Origin: an uncultured Angelakisella sp.
Lineage (GTDB): Bacteria; Bacillota; Clostridia; Oscillospirales; Ruminococcaceae
Assembly: GCA_910585535.1 (NCBI GenBank)
Contig: CAJUFK010000050.1
Coordinates: forward strand, 1 to 21,567
Reading direction: 5' to 3'
DNA: 21,567 nt
Shown here: positions 21,512 through 21,567 of the stretch, piece after piece
Layout: each line of letters opens with the position of its first letter
Position numbering within the stretch: position 1 is the stretch's first letter
Translations under genes and position numbers: made by a program
Notes under the pieces: generated by a model
Database searches by the model: none
The model's input: only the letters and a program-made list of their open reading frames with translations
What the model was told of the DNA's origin: nothing

Positions 21512-21567
21512 CCGCTGGGAATTGTCAAGTCAAGTGCAAAGAAATATGGAAGAAAACTTCAAAGGGA
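21512..21567. other. Junction sequence after copy B
   Basis: Homology to copy A stops at 21511 and composition becomes A/T-rich, with AATTGTCAAGTCAAGTGC. This may be the end of another inserted element, but too little is in the window to tell. No gene is seen. Confidence 0.3.

Overview
The window reads as chromosomal DNA of a high-GC, anaerobic Firmicute of the gut Clostridia type (Oscillospiraceae / Flavonifractor-like). This is inferred from strong AGGAGG ribosome sites, frequent GTG/TTG starts, a sugar ABC operon without its own ATPase, MtaB, a Crh-like HPr, the zapA-U32 gene pair, a YjfB-type motility protein and a TraX-like protein. No species can be named from sequence alone.

Layout. 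1-237: tail of a proline-rich protein. 317-1760: a propeller-like protein and a YhcH/YjgK/YiaL sugar protein. 1853-5253: a strong promoter, then a carbohydrate-binding lipoprotein, an attenuator-like hairpin and two permeases (CUT1 type). 5398-6831: a TraX-like membrane protein with a doubtful 5' end, then an SGNH hydrolase. 7010-9093: a chemoreceptor and YjfB. 9154-11236 (minus): two genes of unknown function and the ribosome-assembly GTPase rsgA, driven from a promoter at 11264-11292. 11488-11688 (minus): a DUF4177 protein. 11929-14453: zapA overlapping a U32-family protein by one base.

14454-15820 has no credible protein gene. It holds a hairpin-rich repeat: one long copy (A), an array of perfect hairpins, and a partial inverted copy (C). 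A second long copy (B) lies at 20962-21511. Copies A and B share long blocks, and several stems keep pairing through compensatory base changes. This suggests a structured RNA or a non-autonomous mobile element. Copy B supplies the last six codons and the stop of the gntR gene it abuts.

15821-17157 is a compact regulatory locus. A 62-residue protein with a ribbon-helix-helix-like pattern is divergent from an XRE-type helix-turn-helix fused to a complete dUTPase. Their -10 boxes overlap and a 16-bp palindrome sits next to them. A second XRE regulator follows, with a perfect inverted repeat exactly between its -35 and -10. The fusion is the best candidate here for an undescribed nucleotide-sensing or phage-sensing switch, but that role is inference.

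17209-20983: an HPr-like protein lacking the catalytic histidine, a small membrane protein with mtaB, an AEC-family transporter convergent with and overlapping mtaB, and a divergent FadR-type GntR regulator that probably controls the transporter.
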